Source: Psychrobacter sp. UBA6766 (GTDB lineage Bacteria > Pseudomonadota > Gammaproteobacteria > Pseudomonadales > Moraxellaceae). From it: a stretch of DNA of 60,746 nucleotides. Location: NCBI RefSeq assembly GCF_002453355.1, contig NZ_DKGQ01000042.1:118122-178867 (forward strand), written 5' to 3'. Positions 27,313 through 36,156 of this stretch are shown in pieces; position 1 is the first letter of the stretch; the number at the start of each line of letters is the position of its first letter. A program made the translations under genes and the position numbers. Under the pieces are notes generated by a model. That model was not told the DNA's origin and made no database searches. It was given only the letters and a program-made list of their open reading frames with translations.

Positions 27313-28713
27313 CTATCTGATTTCTTCCACGCGCTCGGATCTATCATACTCTGACCACGTGGTGGCGTTGATGTCTTTTTCATCAAACACCACCACATGC
27401 TCTAGGATAGGCAAAATACCAATTTTTGAGCCAATTTCATGGTTGTGATGACTGGCAACCAACGATAAAACCGTTTGGCCGTCATCAAGTTGCAGGCGAT
27501 AAAGATAGTTTGCGCCGCGGAACACACGTCCAACCACTAAAGCTGTTTGCGTGCTTTCATCATCATGAATGATATCATCAGGACGAACCAATACTTTAAT
27601 CGGCGTACCATTGGGATAGTCGTACTCACAATACAGCGGCTGCCCCAGCGCATCATAGACTTCCATGCGTCGATAAATATCTCCAAGCGCGGTCTCGACA
27701 TGACCTTCTTTGATGATGCCGTCTATCATCGCCCCTTCACCGACAAACTCAGCAACAAACGGACTGACTGGTTCATGATAAAGCTCGCTTGGGGTTGCCC
27801 ATTGAACCAATTTACCTTTATCCATCACCCCGACTTTATCCGCTAAAGCAAAGGCTTCGTTTTGGTCATGAGTGACTAAGATAGCGGTGGTATTGGTACG
27901 TTTAAGGATATCCCGAACGTTCATCGCTAGCGACTCGCGCAGCACCACATCCAAATTAGAAAAGGGCTCATCAAGTAGTAACAACTTAGGGTTGGGTGCC
28001 AATGCACGTGCCAATGCTACCCGCTGCTGTTGCCCACCCGATAGCTCATTGGGCCGTTTATCGGCATGTTCCGTCAACTCAACGAGCTCTAGCATTTCTC
28101 TAACGCGCGCTTTTTTATCGGCCGCCGACCATTTATTAAGACCAAAAGCGATGTTTTTTGCCACGCTTAAATGCTCAAATAACGCATAATCCTGAAACAC
28201 CATTCCCATGCCGCGCTTGGCGGGCGCGACCGCAAAGCCAGTTCGTGCTGATTGTTCCGTTAGACGCTGGTTATTTAAGTCAATCTTGCCGCCGCGGCTT
28301 TTCTCTAAGCCCGCAATCGCTCTTAAAGCCGTGGTTTTTCCGCAGCCGCTATACCCTAAAAAGCAGCCGATTTCGCCTTGTTGTAAATCAAGTGATAAGC
28401 CATTGACGATAATCGTATCATCATAACCAACGATTAAATCTTCTACGCTAAAATAAGCATCGACATCGCCGTCGATAGCATGAAAAGAATCAAGGTTTTG
28501 TTCTGTATCACTTTGATTTAAACCGCCTTGATTTAAGCCGTTTTGATTTAAAGGATGAAGCAAATTTTTATCCGCTTGTAGCTGCACTACCTGAGCTTTG
28601 GTTAATGGCGTTACTGGGGGTCTTTTCACAGGCTCCGGTTTTGCCTTGCCGCCAACTTTTACAGGTTTTGGCGCTGCTGGATTGGTTGAATCGTTCATCA
28701 AGTCAGTATACAT
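27313..28713 (-). CDS. fbpC: Ferric iron ABC transporter, ATP-binding protein
   Basis: Energises the iron(III) importer encoded with the two following genes on this strand. Walker A is GYSGCGKTT, signature LSGGQQQRVALARAL, Walker B LLLLDEPFSNLD, H-loop ILVTHDQNEAFA; a C-terminal TOBE-type domain follows (VLVRPDDIIH). The ABC part begins only near residue 90: the N-terminal extension is Pro/Lys-rich and then carries a three-unit five-residue repeat LNQNG, LNQGG, LNQSD, absent from typical FbpC proteins of about 350 residues. It is the last gene of fbpABC, 109 bp after fbpB. Substrate assignment rests on the operon and the Fur site. Confidence 0.9.
   Translation of the reverse strand: MYTDLMNDSTNPAAPKPVKVGGKAKPEPVKRPPVTPLTKAQVVQLQADKNLLHPLNQNGLNQGGLNQSDTEQNLDSFHAIDGDVDAYFSVEDLIVGYDDTIIVNGLSLDLQQGEIGCFLGYSGCGKTTALRAIAGLEKSRGGKIDLNNQRLTEQSARTGFAVAPAKRGMGMVFQDYALFEHLSVAKNIAFGLNKWSAADKKARVREMLELVELTEHADKRPNELSGGQQQRVALARALAPNPKLLLLDEPFSNLDVVLRESLAMNVRDILKRTNTTAILVTHDQNEAFALADKVGVMDKGKLVQWATPSELYHEPVSPFVAEFVGEGAMIDGIIKEGHVETALGDIYRRMEVYDALGQPLYCEYDYPNGTPIKVLVRPDDIIHDDESTQTALVVGRVFRGANYLYRLQLDDGQTVLSLVASHHNHEIGSKIGILPILEHVVVFDEKDINATTWSEYDRSERVEEIR
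28511..28555 (-). repeat. 15-bp coding tandem repeat in fbpC, three units
   Basis: Three head-to-tail 15-base units built around TTTGATTTAAnCCG on the plus strand, in frame, encoding LNQ followed by two variable residues. Located in the N-terminal extension, outside the ATPase domain. Confidence 0.85.
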
Positions 28714-28822
28714 AGACGGTACCAGTAAGCTATTAGTGAATAAAACCCATCATAAATAGGTTTTTAAATACTGTTGTTTCTAATAAGGCTATTTTTTAAT
28801 AATTTCTTTAATAAGAGACAAT

Positions 28823-30496
28823 TTAACCCTGCTTATCGCTTTGACGCAGCAGTATCCAAACCGGAATAAGGCCAACCAGCACGATGAGTAAACTTGGCAA
28901 AGCAGCACGTTCCCACATGCCCTCGCCCGTCATCTCGAACACCCGCACCGCCAGCGTGTCCCAGCCGTGCCGCCGCGTCATAAGCGTAATGGGCATCTCT
29001 TTCATGACCTCAACAAAACCCATCAATAATGCGGTCAACACCCCAGGACTAAGCACGGGCAACATCACTTGCCGCCAGCGCTGCCATGGGCTATCACTGA
29101 GCAATTTTGCTGCCGCTTCTTGATTGACGGTCAAGCGCTGTAGCTGACGGTCCACAGGCTGAAACCCCACAGTCATAAAGCGCGTTGACAAGGCCAGTAA
29201 CATCACAATCACGCTACCGGACAACACTTGCTTGGAGATAAGACCAAAGCCAATCATCTGATTATCTAACCACGCGATGGGAATAAACACCCCAACAGCC
29301 AGTACCGTTCCCGGTACCACATAGCCTAAATTGGCAAATGTCACCATCATCTGAGTGGTTTTTTCCGGATATTGGCGTTTGATCCAAGCAATAATAATAG
29401 CCAAAAAAGCAATAAACAGCGTGGTCATACTCGCAATCATGAGGCTATTGGTCACAAAGCCGATATAACGTTCGTCAAAATCTTGGCGAAAGTTTGTGAG
29501 TGTCCAGTAAATAAGCTGTAAAAATGGGGCTAAGAACGCGATCAAAAACACCAACGTACAAAGTCCTGCCATCGCAATCTTGGCCGCCGTACTGGACTCA
29601 AGACGACGGTTACCACCTTGAGAGATGGTCGTGGTACCGCGGCGTGCTTGCCAATATTGCTCAAACAGCACAACGATAAAGACCACGCCAATCAATAACG
29701 CTGCTAACTGCGCGGCGGTCGTCAAACTAAAAAAACCAAACCATGCCTTATAAATAGCCGTGGTAAAGGTATCGACATTAAATACTGACACAGCACCAAA
29801 ATCAGCCAATGTCTCCATGGTAGTTAATAATAAACCCCCAATTACCCAAGGCAGTGCTTGCGGTAATGCCAAACGGAAAAAGATACGGCTACGACCCAGA
29901 CCCAGCATTTGCCCTGCTTCAACCACCCGTCTGCCTTGCGATAAAAACGCTTGGCGTGCCAGCAAGTAAACGTAAGGATAAAAAGCCAATGACAGGATAA
30001 GACCAGCACCCCAGACATTGCGTACTGATGGAATAGCAGATGTCACCCCAAACTCTCTTAAAGCCGTTTGTAGCGGGCCACTAAAATCAACAATACCGGC
30101 GGTAACAAACGCTAATACATAAGCCGGCATTGCTAATGGTAGCATCAGTGCCCACGAAAAAAACCGCTGTCCAGGAAAGCGGTACATACTCGTCACCCAT
30201 GCAAGACCAGTACCGATACTGCCGGCTATGATGATCACCATGGTCAATAAAACAGCGGTATTTTTGAGGACTTGCGGCAATACATAATCGGCCATGTGCG
30301 TCCAGATGTCTTCAACCGGCTGTGACCATGAAAACAACACCACTACAATTGGGATGAACATAAACAACGAAATCAGCCCTAAGACTGATTTTGAGATGAT
30401 ACGTTTTTTCATGGCATAGTCACGGCTGACAGTACTTCCTTGGCGGATAGTACTATCAGAATCTCGATTAGCAGATGCTTTTGGCAAGGTCATCAT
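28823..30496 (-). CDS. fbpB: Ferric iron ABC transporter, fused permease
   Basis: Inner-membrane permease of the iron(III) importer. At 557 residues with about twelve membrane segments it is the double-length FbpB/SfuB type, with two BPD_transp_1 halves and two EAA loops: one around VVEAGQMLGLGRSRIFFRLALPQ (first half), the other around AAAKLLSDSPWQRWRQVMLPVL (second half). The first 28 residues are polar; a later ATG at 30412 (MKKRIISK) would trim them and is an alternative start, since no ribosome site favours 30496. It lies 88 bp after fbpA and 109 bp before fbpC. Confidence 0.92.
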   Translation of the reverse strand: MMTLPKASANRDSDSTIRQGSTVSRDYAMKKRIISKSVLGLISLFMFIPIVVVLFSWSQPVEDIWTHMADYVLPQVLKNTAVLLTMVIIIAGSIGTGLAWVTSMYRFPGQRFFSWALMLPLAMPAYVLAFVTAGIVDFSGPLQTALREFGVTSAIPSVRNVWGAGLILSLAFYPYVYLLARQAFLSQGRRVVEAGQMLGLGRSRIFFRLALPQALPWVIGGLLLTTMETLADFGAVSVFNVDTFTTAIYKAWFGFFSLTTAAQLAALLIGVVFIVVLFEQYWQARRGTTTISQGGNRRLESSTAAKIAMAGLCTLVFLIAFLAPFLQLIYWTLTNFRQDFDERYIGFVTNSLMIASMTTLFIAFLAIIIAWIKRQYPEKTTQMMVTFANLGYVVPGTVLAVGVFIPIAWLDNQMIGFGLISKQVLSGSVIVMLLALSTRFMTVGFQPVDRQLQRLTVNQEAAAKLLSDSPWQRWRQVMLPVLSPGVLTALLMGFVEVMKEMPITLMTRRHGWDTLAVRVFEMTGEGMWERAALPSLLIVLVGLIPVWILLRQSDKQG

Positions 30497-30584
30497 AAAA
30501 CTATCGTCATTATAAAACCATTATCGTTATAAAATCATTACCGTATTAGACGCACGAAAACCTTATTATATTATCGTCGAACTC

Positions 30585-31709
30585 TTATTTATAACCGGCT
30601 TTATCCATCAATTGAATGGCTTGGGTTTGTAGGGCGCCAAATTTCTGAACGCCAATATCGTCTTGTCTAAATTTACCCCACGATTTGAGTAAATCTGACT
30701 CATCAACCCCTTGTTTTACCGGATATTCCTTATTAGCACTGGCATAAAGTCCCTGAGCTTTATCAGAAGATAAAAACTCTATGACTTTAAGAGCGTCTTC
30801 TGGATTATCCGAATAAGCCGTTACCCCAGCTCCCGATACATTCACATGAGTTCCTGTGGTATCTTGGTTTGCCCAAAATATTTTAACAGGGAAATTAGGA
30901 TCTTCAGCAACGATACGGCCGTAGTAATAGCTATTAGATAGTCCCACTTCACACTGACCAGCAGCAATGGCTTTTAGCATGTTTGTGTCATCACTAAAGA
31001 CATCTGTTGCTAAGTTCGCAACCCAACCACGAATGACTTGTTCAGTTTTCTCTTCGCCCAAGTTTTCTATCATGCTGGCGACCAATGATTGGTTATAGAC
31101 CGATTTTGAGGTGCGCAGACACAGCTTGCCTTTCCATTTTGGATCGGCCAAATCCGCATAAGTAGATAATTGATCGGCACTAACTTTACTTGGATCATAA
31201 AATATGGTTCGCGCCCGCAAAGACAGGCCCGTCCAGTGACCTTCTGGGTCACGATACTTAGCAGGGACATTTGCATTTAAAATAGAGGACGATACGGGCT
31301 GTAATAACCCTTGATCTGCTGCCTGCCATAGATTGCCAGCATCCACTGTCATGAGTAAATCAGCAGGGGTGTTTTTGCCTTCGGCCTTTAAGCGGGCCAT
31401 CAATGGACCGGATTTATCTGTGACGAGTTCAACTTTTATTCCCGTCTCTTCGGTAAACTTATCAAGTAACGGCTTTATTGACTGCTCATGATGTGAGGAG
31501 TAAGCGGTAACTACATGCTCATTGTTAGCAGGCGCAGTATCCGCAGCTTCTGTCTCAACGCCAGCTGTTGTAACATCGGTATTTTGTTCAGGCGTTTCTG
31601 CCTTGTTACACCCAACCAAACCCAACATCAAGCTAAATATAGCAACAGACAAAGTCGCTTTAACAGGGCGAACAAAAGACAAAGGTGCTACAGACGCATT
31701 CAATGACAT
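30585..31709 (-). CDS. fbpA: Ferric iron ABC transporter, periplasmic binding lipoprotein
   Basis: Captures Fe(III) in the periplasm and delivers it to FbpB. A lipoprotein signal peptide ends at Cys34 (lipobox LVGC). The mature part reads VVTAYSSHHEQSIKPLL, typical of FbpA/FutA proteins, and the iron-ligand tyrosine cluster is SNSYYYGRIV. The frame begins with TTG at 31721; the ATG at 31709 is preceded by GGAG and chosen (374 residues). Its promoter is overlapped by a Fur box at 31841-31855, so the operon should be induced under iron starvation. Being lipid-anchored rather than soluble is common in Moraxellaceae-type proteins. Confidence 0.93.
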   Translation of the reverse strand: MSLNASVAPLSFVRPVKATLSVAIFSLMLGLVGCNKAETPEQNTDVTTAGVETEAADTAPANNEHVVTAYSSHHEQSIKPLLDKFTEETGIKVELVTDKSGPLMARLKAEGKNTPADLLMTVDAGNLWQAADQGLLQPVSSSILNANVPAKYRDPEGHWTGLSLRARTIFYDPSKVSADQLSTYADLADPKWKGKLCLRTSKSVYNQSLVASMIENLGEEKTEQVIRGWVANLATDVFSDDTNMLKAIAAGQCEVGLSNSYYYGRIVAEDPNFPVKIFWANQDTTGTHVNVSGAGVTAYSDNPEDALKVIEFLSSDKAQGLYASANKEYPVKQGVDESDLLKSWGKFRQDDIGVQKFGALQTQAIQLMDKAGYK

Positions 31710-31827
31710 AGATGTCTCCAAGATAATACTGCCGATATAAGGGATAAAAATAACGCATCATTTGTCAGTCAAAATCACACACGAATGATAAATGAATCGA
31801 TGGAAGGGTAACAAAACTAAAAACAAC

Positions 31828-31856
31828 ATACTAATAGAAATGATAGTAATTATCAA
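31828..31856 (-). promoter_or_regulatory. fbpA promoter with overlapping Fur box
   Basis: Minus-strand -35 TTGATA (31851-31856) and -10 TAGTAT (31828-31833) have a 17-base spacer. TGATAGTAATTATCA at 31841-31855 matches the 7-1-7 Fur inverted repeat (TGATAAT-n-ATTATCA) with one mismatch and covers the -35 and spacer, the right place for Fe-Fur repression. Confidence 0.75.
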
Positions 31857-31954
31857 TACATTTATCTGGACTCAGTATATCAGTAATGCGCCGTTAACTT
31901 CTTAAAGATAATAGGAATACTTTGGCTAGCTGGCCTAATTTAAGATGGGTTTTT

Positions 31955-32716
31955 TTAATATTGGCTATATAACAGCCACTGCCCTAAAATAACATTAACT
32001 GCCGCTTCTGTTCGCAATATACGCGGCCCAATATTGACTGCCGCGCAGCCTTGTGCGGTAAGTAGGTCAATCTCATAATCAATCCAGCCGCCCTCTGCAC
32101 CGATAAATACCATACTAGGTAACACTGAGCCATTTGGTGCTTTGGGTTTTGTCAATTGTTGGTGCACGTATTGTGAAAATGATAGCGCACTGTAAGGATG
32201 CGCAACGATGGCACGATTGGTGATGAAACTTGTAAGCTCATCTTCAACAAAGGGTTTAAAACGTTTTTGCAACGTAACGCGCGGCGCCATTGTATCAACG
32301 CCTTGTTGTAGCCCTTCTAATACAAACTCGTCAAGACGGTTTAACATGGGACTTTGCCAATAGCTTTTTTGCGTCCGGTAGCTATTGATAAGAATGATAT
32401 CATTGACACCAAGCGCGGTCATATCCATGATTAGACGGCGTAATACCTTTGGTCGCGGCAATGCCAGTACCACCGTAAGATTAAGCTTTGGTGGCGGGTC
32501 TATAGTTAAATCCACATCACGTAGTTGAATACTATCGGCCGCGATATTTTCAATAGTCGCCGTACCAAGACTGCCACCCAGTTGACCAACTTTTAACGTA
32601 CCCCCTACTTTGGCGCCCAACACTTTATTTACATGGGCAATTTGCGCCAAATCATTGATATACGCAGACGCATTATCATGTTGAAAATTAGCTGCTGGCA
32701 ATAATATACAGTTCAT
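31955..32716 (-). CDS. rsmE: 16S rRNA m3U1498 methyltransferase RsmE
   Basis: SPOUT-class methyltransferase that modifies U1498 of 16S rRNA. A PUA-like N-terminal domain (HVNKVLGAKVGGTLKVG) is followed by the knotted catalytic domain: LALPRPKVLRRLIMDMTALGV, VFIGAEGGW (usually IGPEGG), and the SAM-binding knot INIGPRILRTEAAV-type segment NIGPRILRTEAA. Length of 253 is normal. Downstream of waaA on the same strand with 56 bp between. Confidence 0.94.
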   Translation of the reverse strand: MNCILLPAANFQHDNASAYINDLAQIAHVNKVLGAKVGGTLKVGQLGGSLGTATIENIAADSIQLRDVDLTIDPPPKLNLTVVLALPRPKVLRRLIMDMTALGVNDIILINSYRTQKSYWQSPMLNRLDEFVLEGLQQGVDTMAPRVTLQKRFKPFVEDELTSFITNRAIVAHPYSALSFSQYVHQQLTKPKAPNGSVLPSMVFIGAEGGWIDYEIDLLTAQGCAAVNIGPRILRTEAAVNVILGQWLLYSQY

Positions 32717-32734
32717 AGCGTCACTTATATCCGC

Positions 32735-32782
32735 TTTTAATTCACGTCTTAATTCAGATCTTAATTCGAATCTTAGTTCAGT
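32735..32782. repeat. 12-bp tandem repeat at the waaA/rsmE junction
   Basis: Four imperfect 12-base units: TTTTAATTCACG, TCTTAATTCAGA, TCTTAATTCGAA and TCTTAGTTCAGT. The array runs across the waaA stop codon into the short spacer before rsmE, and the last unit encodes the C-terminal residues of WaaA. Confidence 0.85.
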
Positions 32783-34359
32783 TCTGGATTGAAAGGCGGT
32801 GTTGCGTATTGCTCAATGATATCTTCAATCATCGATAGCTGCCGAGGCAAAACTGCTTGCTGCTGCTCGGTCATTACTGCACCTGCTTGCCCTGCCTGTT
32901 TTGCTAAGGTCAAATGACTGAGCCAAAATTTCAACTGCTGATAAAGCAGATTATCATTATCGGAAGATGGGTTATTTTCATCAGAGCTATGGAGCTTGAA
33001 TGAAGGCTGAGACATTTGTCCATTAAAATTAATCGCATTATAAAAAGGATTGTGCGGTTGGTATAATGCCCCAACGCTCGCCAATTTATCAACCACGCTT
33101 TGACAAGACTGAGTATAATTGCCCATCAATACAGGCGTCGCCACACTCGCCGGCTCAACGGGATTATGGCCACCAATATCAACTAGTGAGCCACCCACTA
33201 ATGCCACATCGGCAAGCGCATACCACTTCATCAACTCACCCATACTATCGGCCAGATAAACTTGAGTTCTCGAATTCATTGTGCCTTCGTCACTGCGCCG
33301 CGTCATTATTAAGCCCGATTTTTCAATCAACTCTGCGACTTCATCAAAGCGCTCCGGATGTCTTGGCACGATAATTAACAGAGTATCAGCTAACAAAGGG
33401 TTGGAGAGAACTTGCTGCTGCCATGATAATACTGCCTCTTCTTCGCCGCTATGAGTGCTTGCTGCTACCCAAATCGGACGACCTGTCACACCTAAATCTT
33501 CGGTATCGCTTGCTACTTCAACTTCTTTAGCATCATTATCTTTATTTAGCTTTGGCGTATTAATTACCCATTTTAGCGAGCCTGCGACGCGGATTTGCGC
33601 GCTATGAGCGCCCAATTGCCGAAAGCGTTTTGCCGATTCATTATCTTGCGCAATAATCAAACTTAAGTTTTTCATCATACTGGCACTGACCGCGCCAATT
33701 TTTTGATAACTTTTAAAAGAAGACGCTGATAGTCGGCCATTAACCAAAATGCTTGGGATATGATGCTCGGACAATTTGGTTAAGATATTCGCCCAAAGCT
33801 CGGTTTCCACAAACAGTGCGGCAACGGGTTGCACATGCGCTAAAAACGTCTCAATGACCGCAGGGCTATCAACGGGAACGTAGCTATGACTCAAGCGGCC
33901 TTGGGCAATATCGTCGGCAAATCGACTGGCACCGCGCGCAAACCCCGTTTGCGTGGTATTGGTCAACCAGATTTGATAGCCTTTTGCCAATAAAGCATCA
34001 AGCAAAGGCGCGACAGTATTGGTTTCCCCTAAAGACACCGCATGACACCAAATGACTTTTTTGCCATTGCGGTCTTGATGATTGACATTAACATTCACAG
34101 CAGATTTAGAATCTACTGTCTTATCCCGACAATTTACATCGCACGCAGGCGGCGCAGGATAGCGCTTACCAAAACGCTGCTCTACTTCCTGCTGATAATT
34201 ATCGCGCTTATGCGAGCGGCGCCATACTTGCAAACGATATAACGGTTTTAACAAACCAATCGTCAGCTGATAATAAACAGGGGGTTTATAAACGGCTCGG
34301 CTTTGCAATGGCTGAGGCGAATTATCAAGAGAGTGTAAGGAATGATCAGAAGTTGGCAT
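32773..34359 (-). CDS. waaA: 3-deoxy-D-manno-octulosonic acid (Kdo) transferase
   Basis: Inner-membrane glycosyltransferase that adds Kdo from CMP-Kdo to lipid IVA, founding the LPS core. An N-terminal GT-N domain contains HAVSLGETNTVAPLLDALL with the catalytic Glu; the C-terminal Rossmann half has VAASTHSGEEE, LIIVPRHPERF and GGSLVDIGGHNPVEPAS. At 528 residues it is about 100 longer than E. coli WaaA, through an N-terminal extension and inserts rich in Asp/Lys/Asn near 100-120 and 270-285, plus a longer C-terminus. The frame is open to a TTG at 34419; the ATG at 34359 is preferred. Confidence 0.94.
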   Translation of the reverse strand: MPTSDHSLHSLDNSPQPLQSRAVYKPPVYYQLTIGLLKPLYRLQVWRRSHKRDNYQQEVEQRFGKRYPAPPACDVNCRDKTVDSKSAVNVNVNHQDRNGKKVIWCHAVSLGETNTVAPLLDALLAKGYQIWLTNTTQTGFARGASRFADDIAQGRLSHSYVPVDSPAVIETFLAHVQPVAALFVETELWANILTKLSEHHIPSILVNGRLSASSFKSYQKIGAVSASMMKNLSLIIAQDNESAKRFRQLGAHSAQIRVAGSLKWVINTPKLNKDNDAKEVEVASDTEDLGVTGRPIWVAASTHSGEEEAVLSWQQQVLSNPLLADTLLIIVPRHPERFDEVAELIEKSGLIMTRRSDEGTMNSRTQVYLADSMGELMKWYALADVALVGGSLVDIGGHNPVEPASVATPVLMGNYTQSCQSVVDKLASVGALYQPHNPFYNAINFNGQMSQPSFKLHSSDENNPSSDNDNLLYQQLKFWLSHLTLAKQAGQAGAVMTEQQQAVLPRQLSMIEDIIEQYATPPFNPELN

Positions 34360-34533
34360 GAAGAAGCCCAGATTAGTAATGGATCGGACAATAAAAAGTG
34401 GCGATAAAAAGCGCGCCAATTCTACCTGAATTTAATGCTAAACAATAGTTTTAAAGCGCTCGTTATTACAAACCCGAATTTAAAAGCTCGAACTTAAAGT
34501 CAGATTTTAAAAATCCAAATTTGAAATAAGCGC

Positions 34534-36012
34534 TTAAACAATGATAAATATTAATATAGCGACTATAATAATTACCGCAAACAATAGCTGATAACGCTTT
34601 AGACTATGCTGCTCTTGCTTTTGTGTGCTAATCAACGCCTGTGCTTGTTGCCACTGGTTTACCAAACTTACTGCTTCTAGATGACCATTTTGCGCCGCTT
34701 GCTCAAGCCAATACTTGCCATTAGTCATATCTTGCGGCACACCAAATCCTTGATAGTACATCTTACTTAATAAACGCTGGGCACGGCTGTCGTTTTTGCT
34801 GGCCGCTTGTTGAACCCATTCGACGCCTGATATCGTGTCCTCCGCACTGTTACTATTTATCCCTTCATCAAGTAGCTCATACATAGCCAATCGTAGCATT
34901 GCCGTACTGTTACCAGCATTAGCAGACTCTTGCAGTTTTAATAGGGCTTGCTGTTTTGCTGCTAAATGCTGCTGTGAAAAATTGACTTGCGCGCGCGGTT
35001 TTCCTTGCTTAGCAATATACTGCTCAAATTGATCCAATATTTTACTGGCTTGCTCATATTCTGTCTTGCCAGCGGTTTGTGCTACTTCTATTTCTTTCAG
35101 CTCTATAAGCAATTGAGTAAAAAGCTCTGGGGTTGGCGACTCTTTTATAACGGGTTTTACTGCTGGCTTTGGCTCTGTTTGTTTTAAACTCACTGGTGCA
35201 GATTTTACTGATGCAGTTTGTGCTGAGGGTGCTTCTAATGGAACCGTTGATGAATGAGCTTTTGCTAGCAGAGTGTCTGTTTTAATAAGTTCAGGTGCTG
35301 TTTGAGGTTCTTTGTCAAAATGACTATTAATACTTTCAGTATTTGCCTGAGTATCTTTACTGTTATGTTGAGGCACTACTGTCTTAACAGCTTCTTTATT
35401 GGCAGTTTCTATAGCGGCAGAGATAGGTAATTCATGATTATCACCCACACTTGGCAGCCTTGCACTTACTGCTTGATATAAACCGCTTGCGACCTGACCA
35501 CCTTGAACTGACTCGAACGGCCGATCGATATGACCAAACAGGCGCAGCCCTATCGGCGCTAAGGCAAAAAATAGCGACGGCATATTATGCTTAGCATCTA
35601 CCTTATTGTCATCGCGATAGATAACCGCCATATGCTGATAAAAGTCATCACTCAGCAATGGTAAGACAGGATAACGCTTACGTAGCTCAAACTCACCAAA
35701 CCAATGCGGCGTATATTGCCATTGCTGCGCCAATATACGCCCGGCATAAAACCCTAAAAACACCATAAAATTACGATGGTGCTCATCTGCCAACAATGTC
35801 GCCTCATCCCACAAGCCAGCCTTAATCATGTCGCGGCGAATCTGTGATAGCAAGGTATCTATACGCTGTAGACTTGCTAGCGACTCATCAAGATTACAAT
35901 GATGCAACTCAGCTTCATAAGCGATGCCGCCAGCAACGGGGCGCTCAGCTAAGAAATCTTGCCAATAACCTGCTGCAATATAATCAAGGGGCGTGACGGG
36001 CGATGCAGACAT
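34534..36012 (-). CDS. Tail-anchored Sel1-repeat protein of unknown function
   Basis: A 492-residue protein in three parts. Residues 1-190 form a compact, aromatic-rich domain (FLGFYAGRILAQQW, HWFGEFELRKRYPVLP) that I cannot name. Residues 190-290 are low-complexity Thr/Lys/Pro/Ala. Residues 350-460 hold Sel1/TPR-like repeats, the clearest being AQRLLSKMYYQGFGVPQD with GKYWLEQAAQNGHLEA. The last 19 residues (LLFAVIIIVAILIFIIV) form a membrane anchor, so the bulk should face the cytoplasm. Sel1 proteins are usually scaffolds. It follows cls on the same strand and precedes waaA. Confidence 0.8.
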   Translation of the reverse strand: MSASPVTPLDYIAAGYWQDFLAERPVAGGIAYEAELHHCNLDESLASLQRIDTLLSQIRRDMIKAGLWDEATLLADEHHRNFMVFLGFYAGRILAQQWQYTPHWFGEFELRKRYPVLPLLSDDFYQHMAVIYRDDNKVDAKHNMPSLFFALAPIGLRLFGHIDRPFESVQGGQVASGLYQAVSARLPSVGDNHELPISAAIETANKEAVKTVVPQHNSKDTQANTESINSHFDKEPQTAPELIKTDTLLAKAHSSTVPLEAPSAQTASVKSAPVSLKQTEPKPAVKPVIKESPTPELFTQLLIELKEIEVAQTAGKTEYEQASKILDQFEQYIAKQGKPRAQVNFSQQHLAAKQQALLKLQESANAGNSTAMLRLAMYELLDEGINSNSAEDTISGVEWVQQAASKNDSRAQRLLSKMYYQGFGVPQDMTNGKYWLEQAAQNGHLEAVSLVNQWQQAQALISTQKQEQHSLKRYQLLFAVIIIVAILIFIIV

Positions 36013-36156
36013 AAGACAAGTCTATCCTTTAACAAAGTAGCCATTTAAAAAAAGCGTTTTAGAAACCAATCCTAGGGCTGAGAATAATAAAGCGAATGAC
36101 ACAAGCACGACAATAACAAAAAATAAGTAGTTTACCTTAACCTAAAAGTAAAAGCG

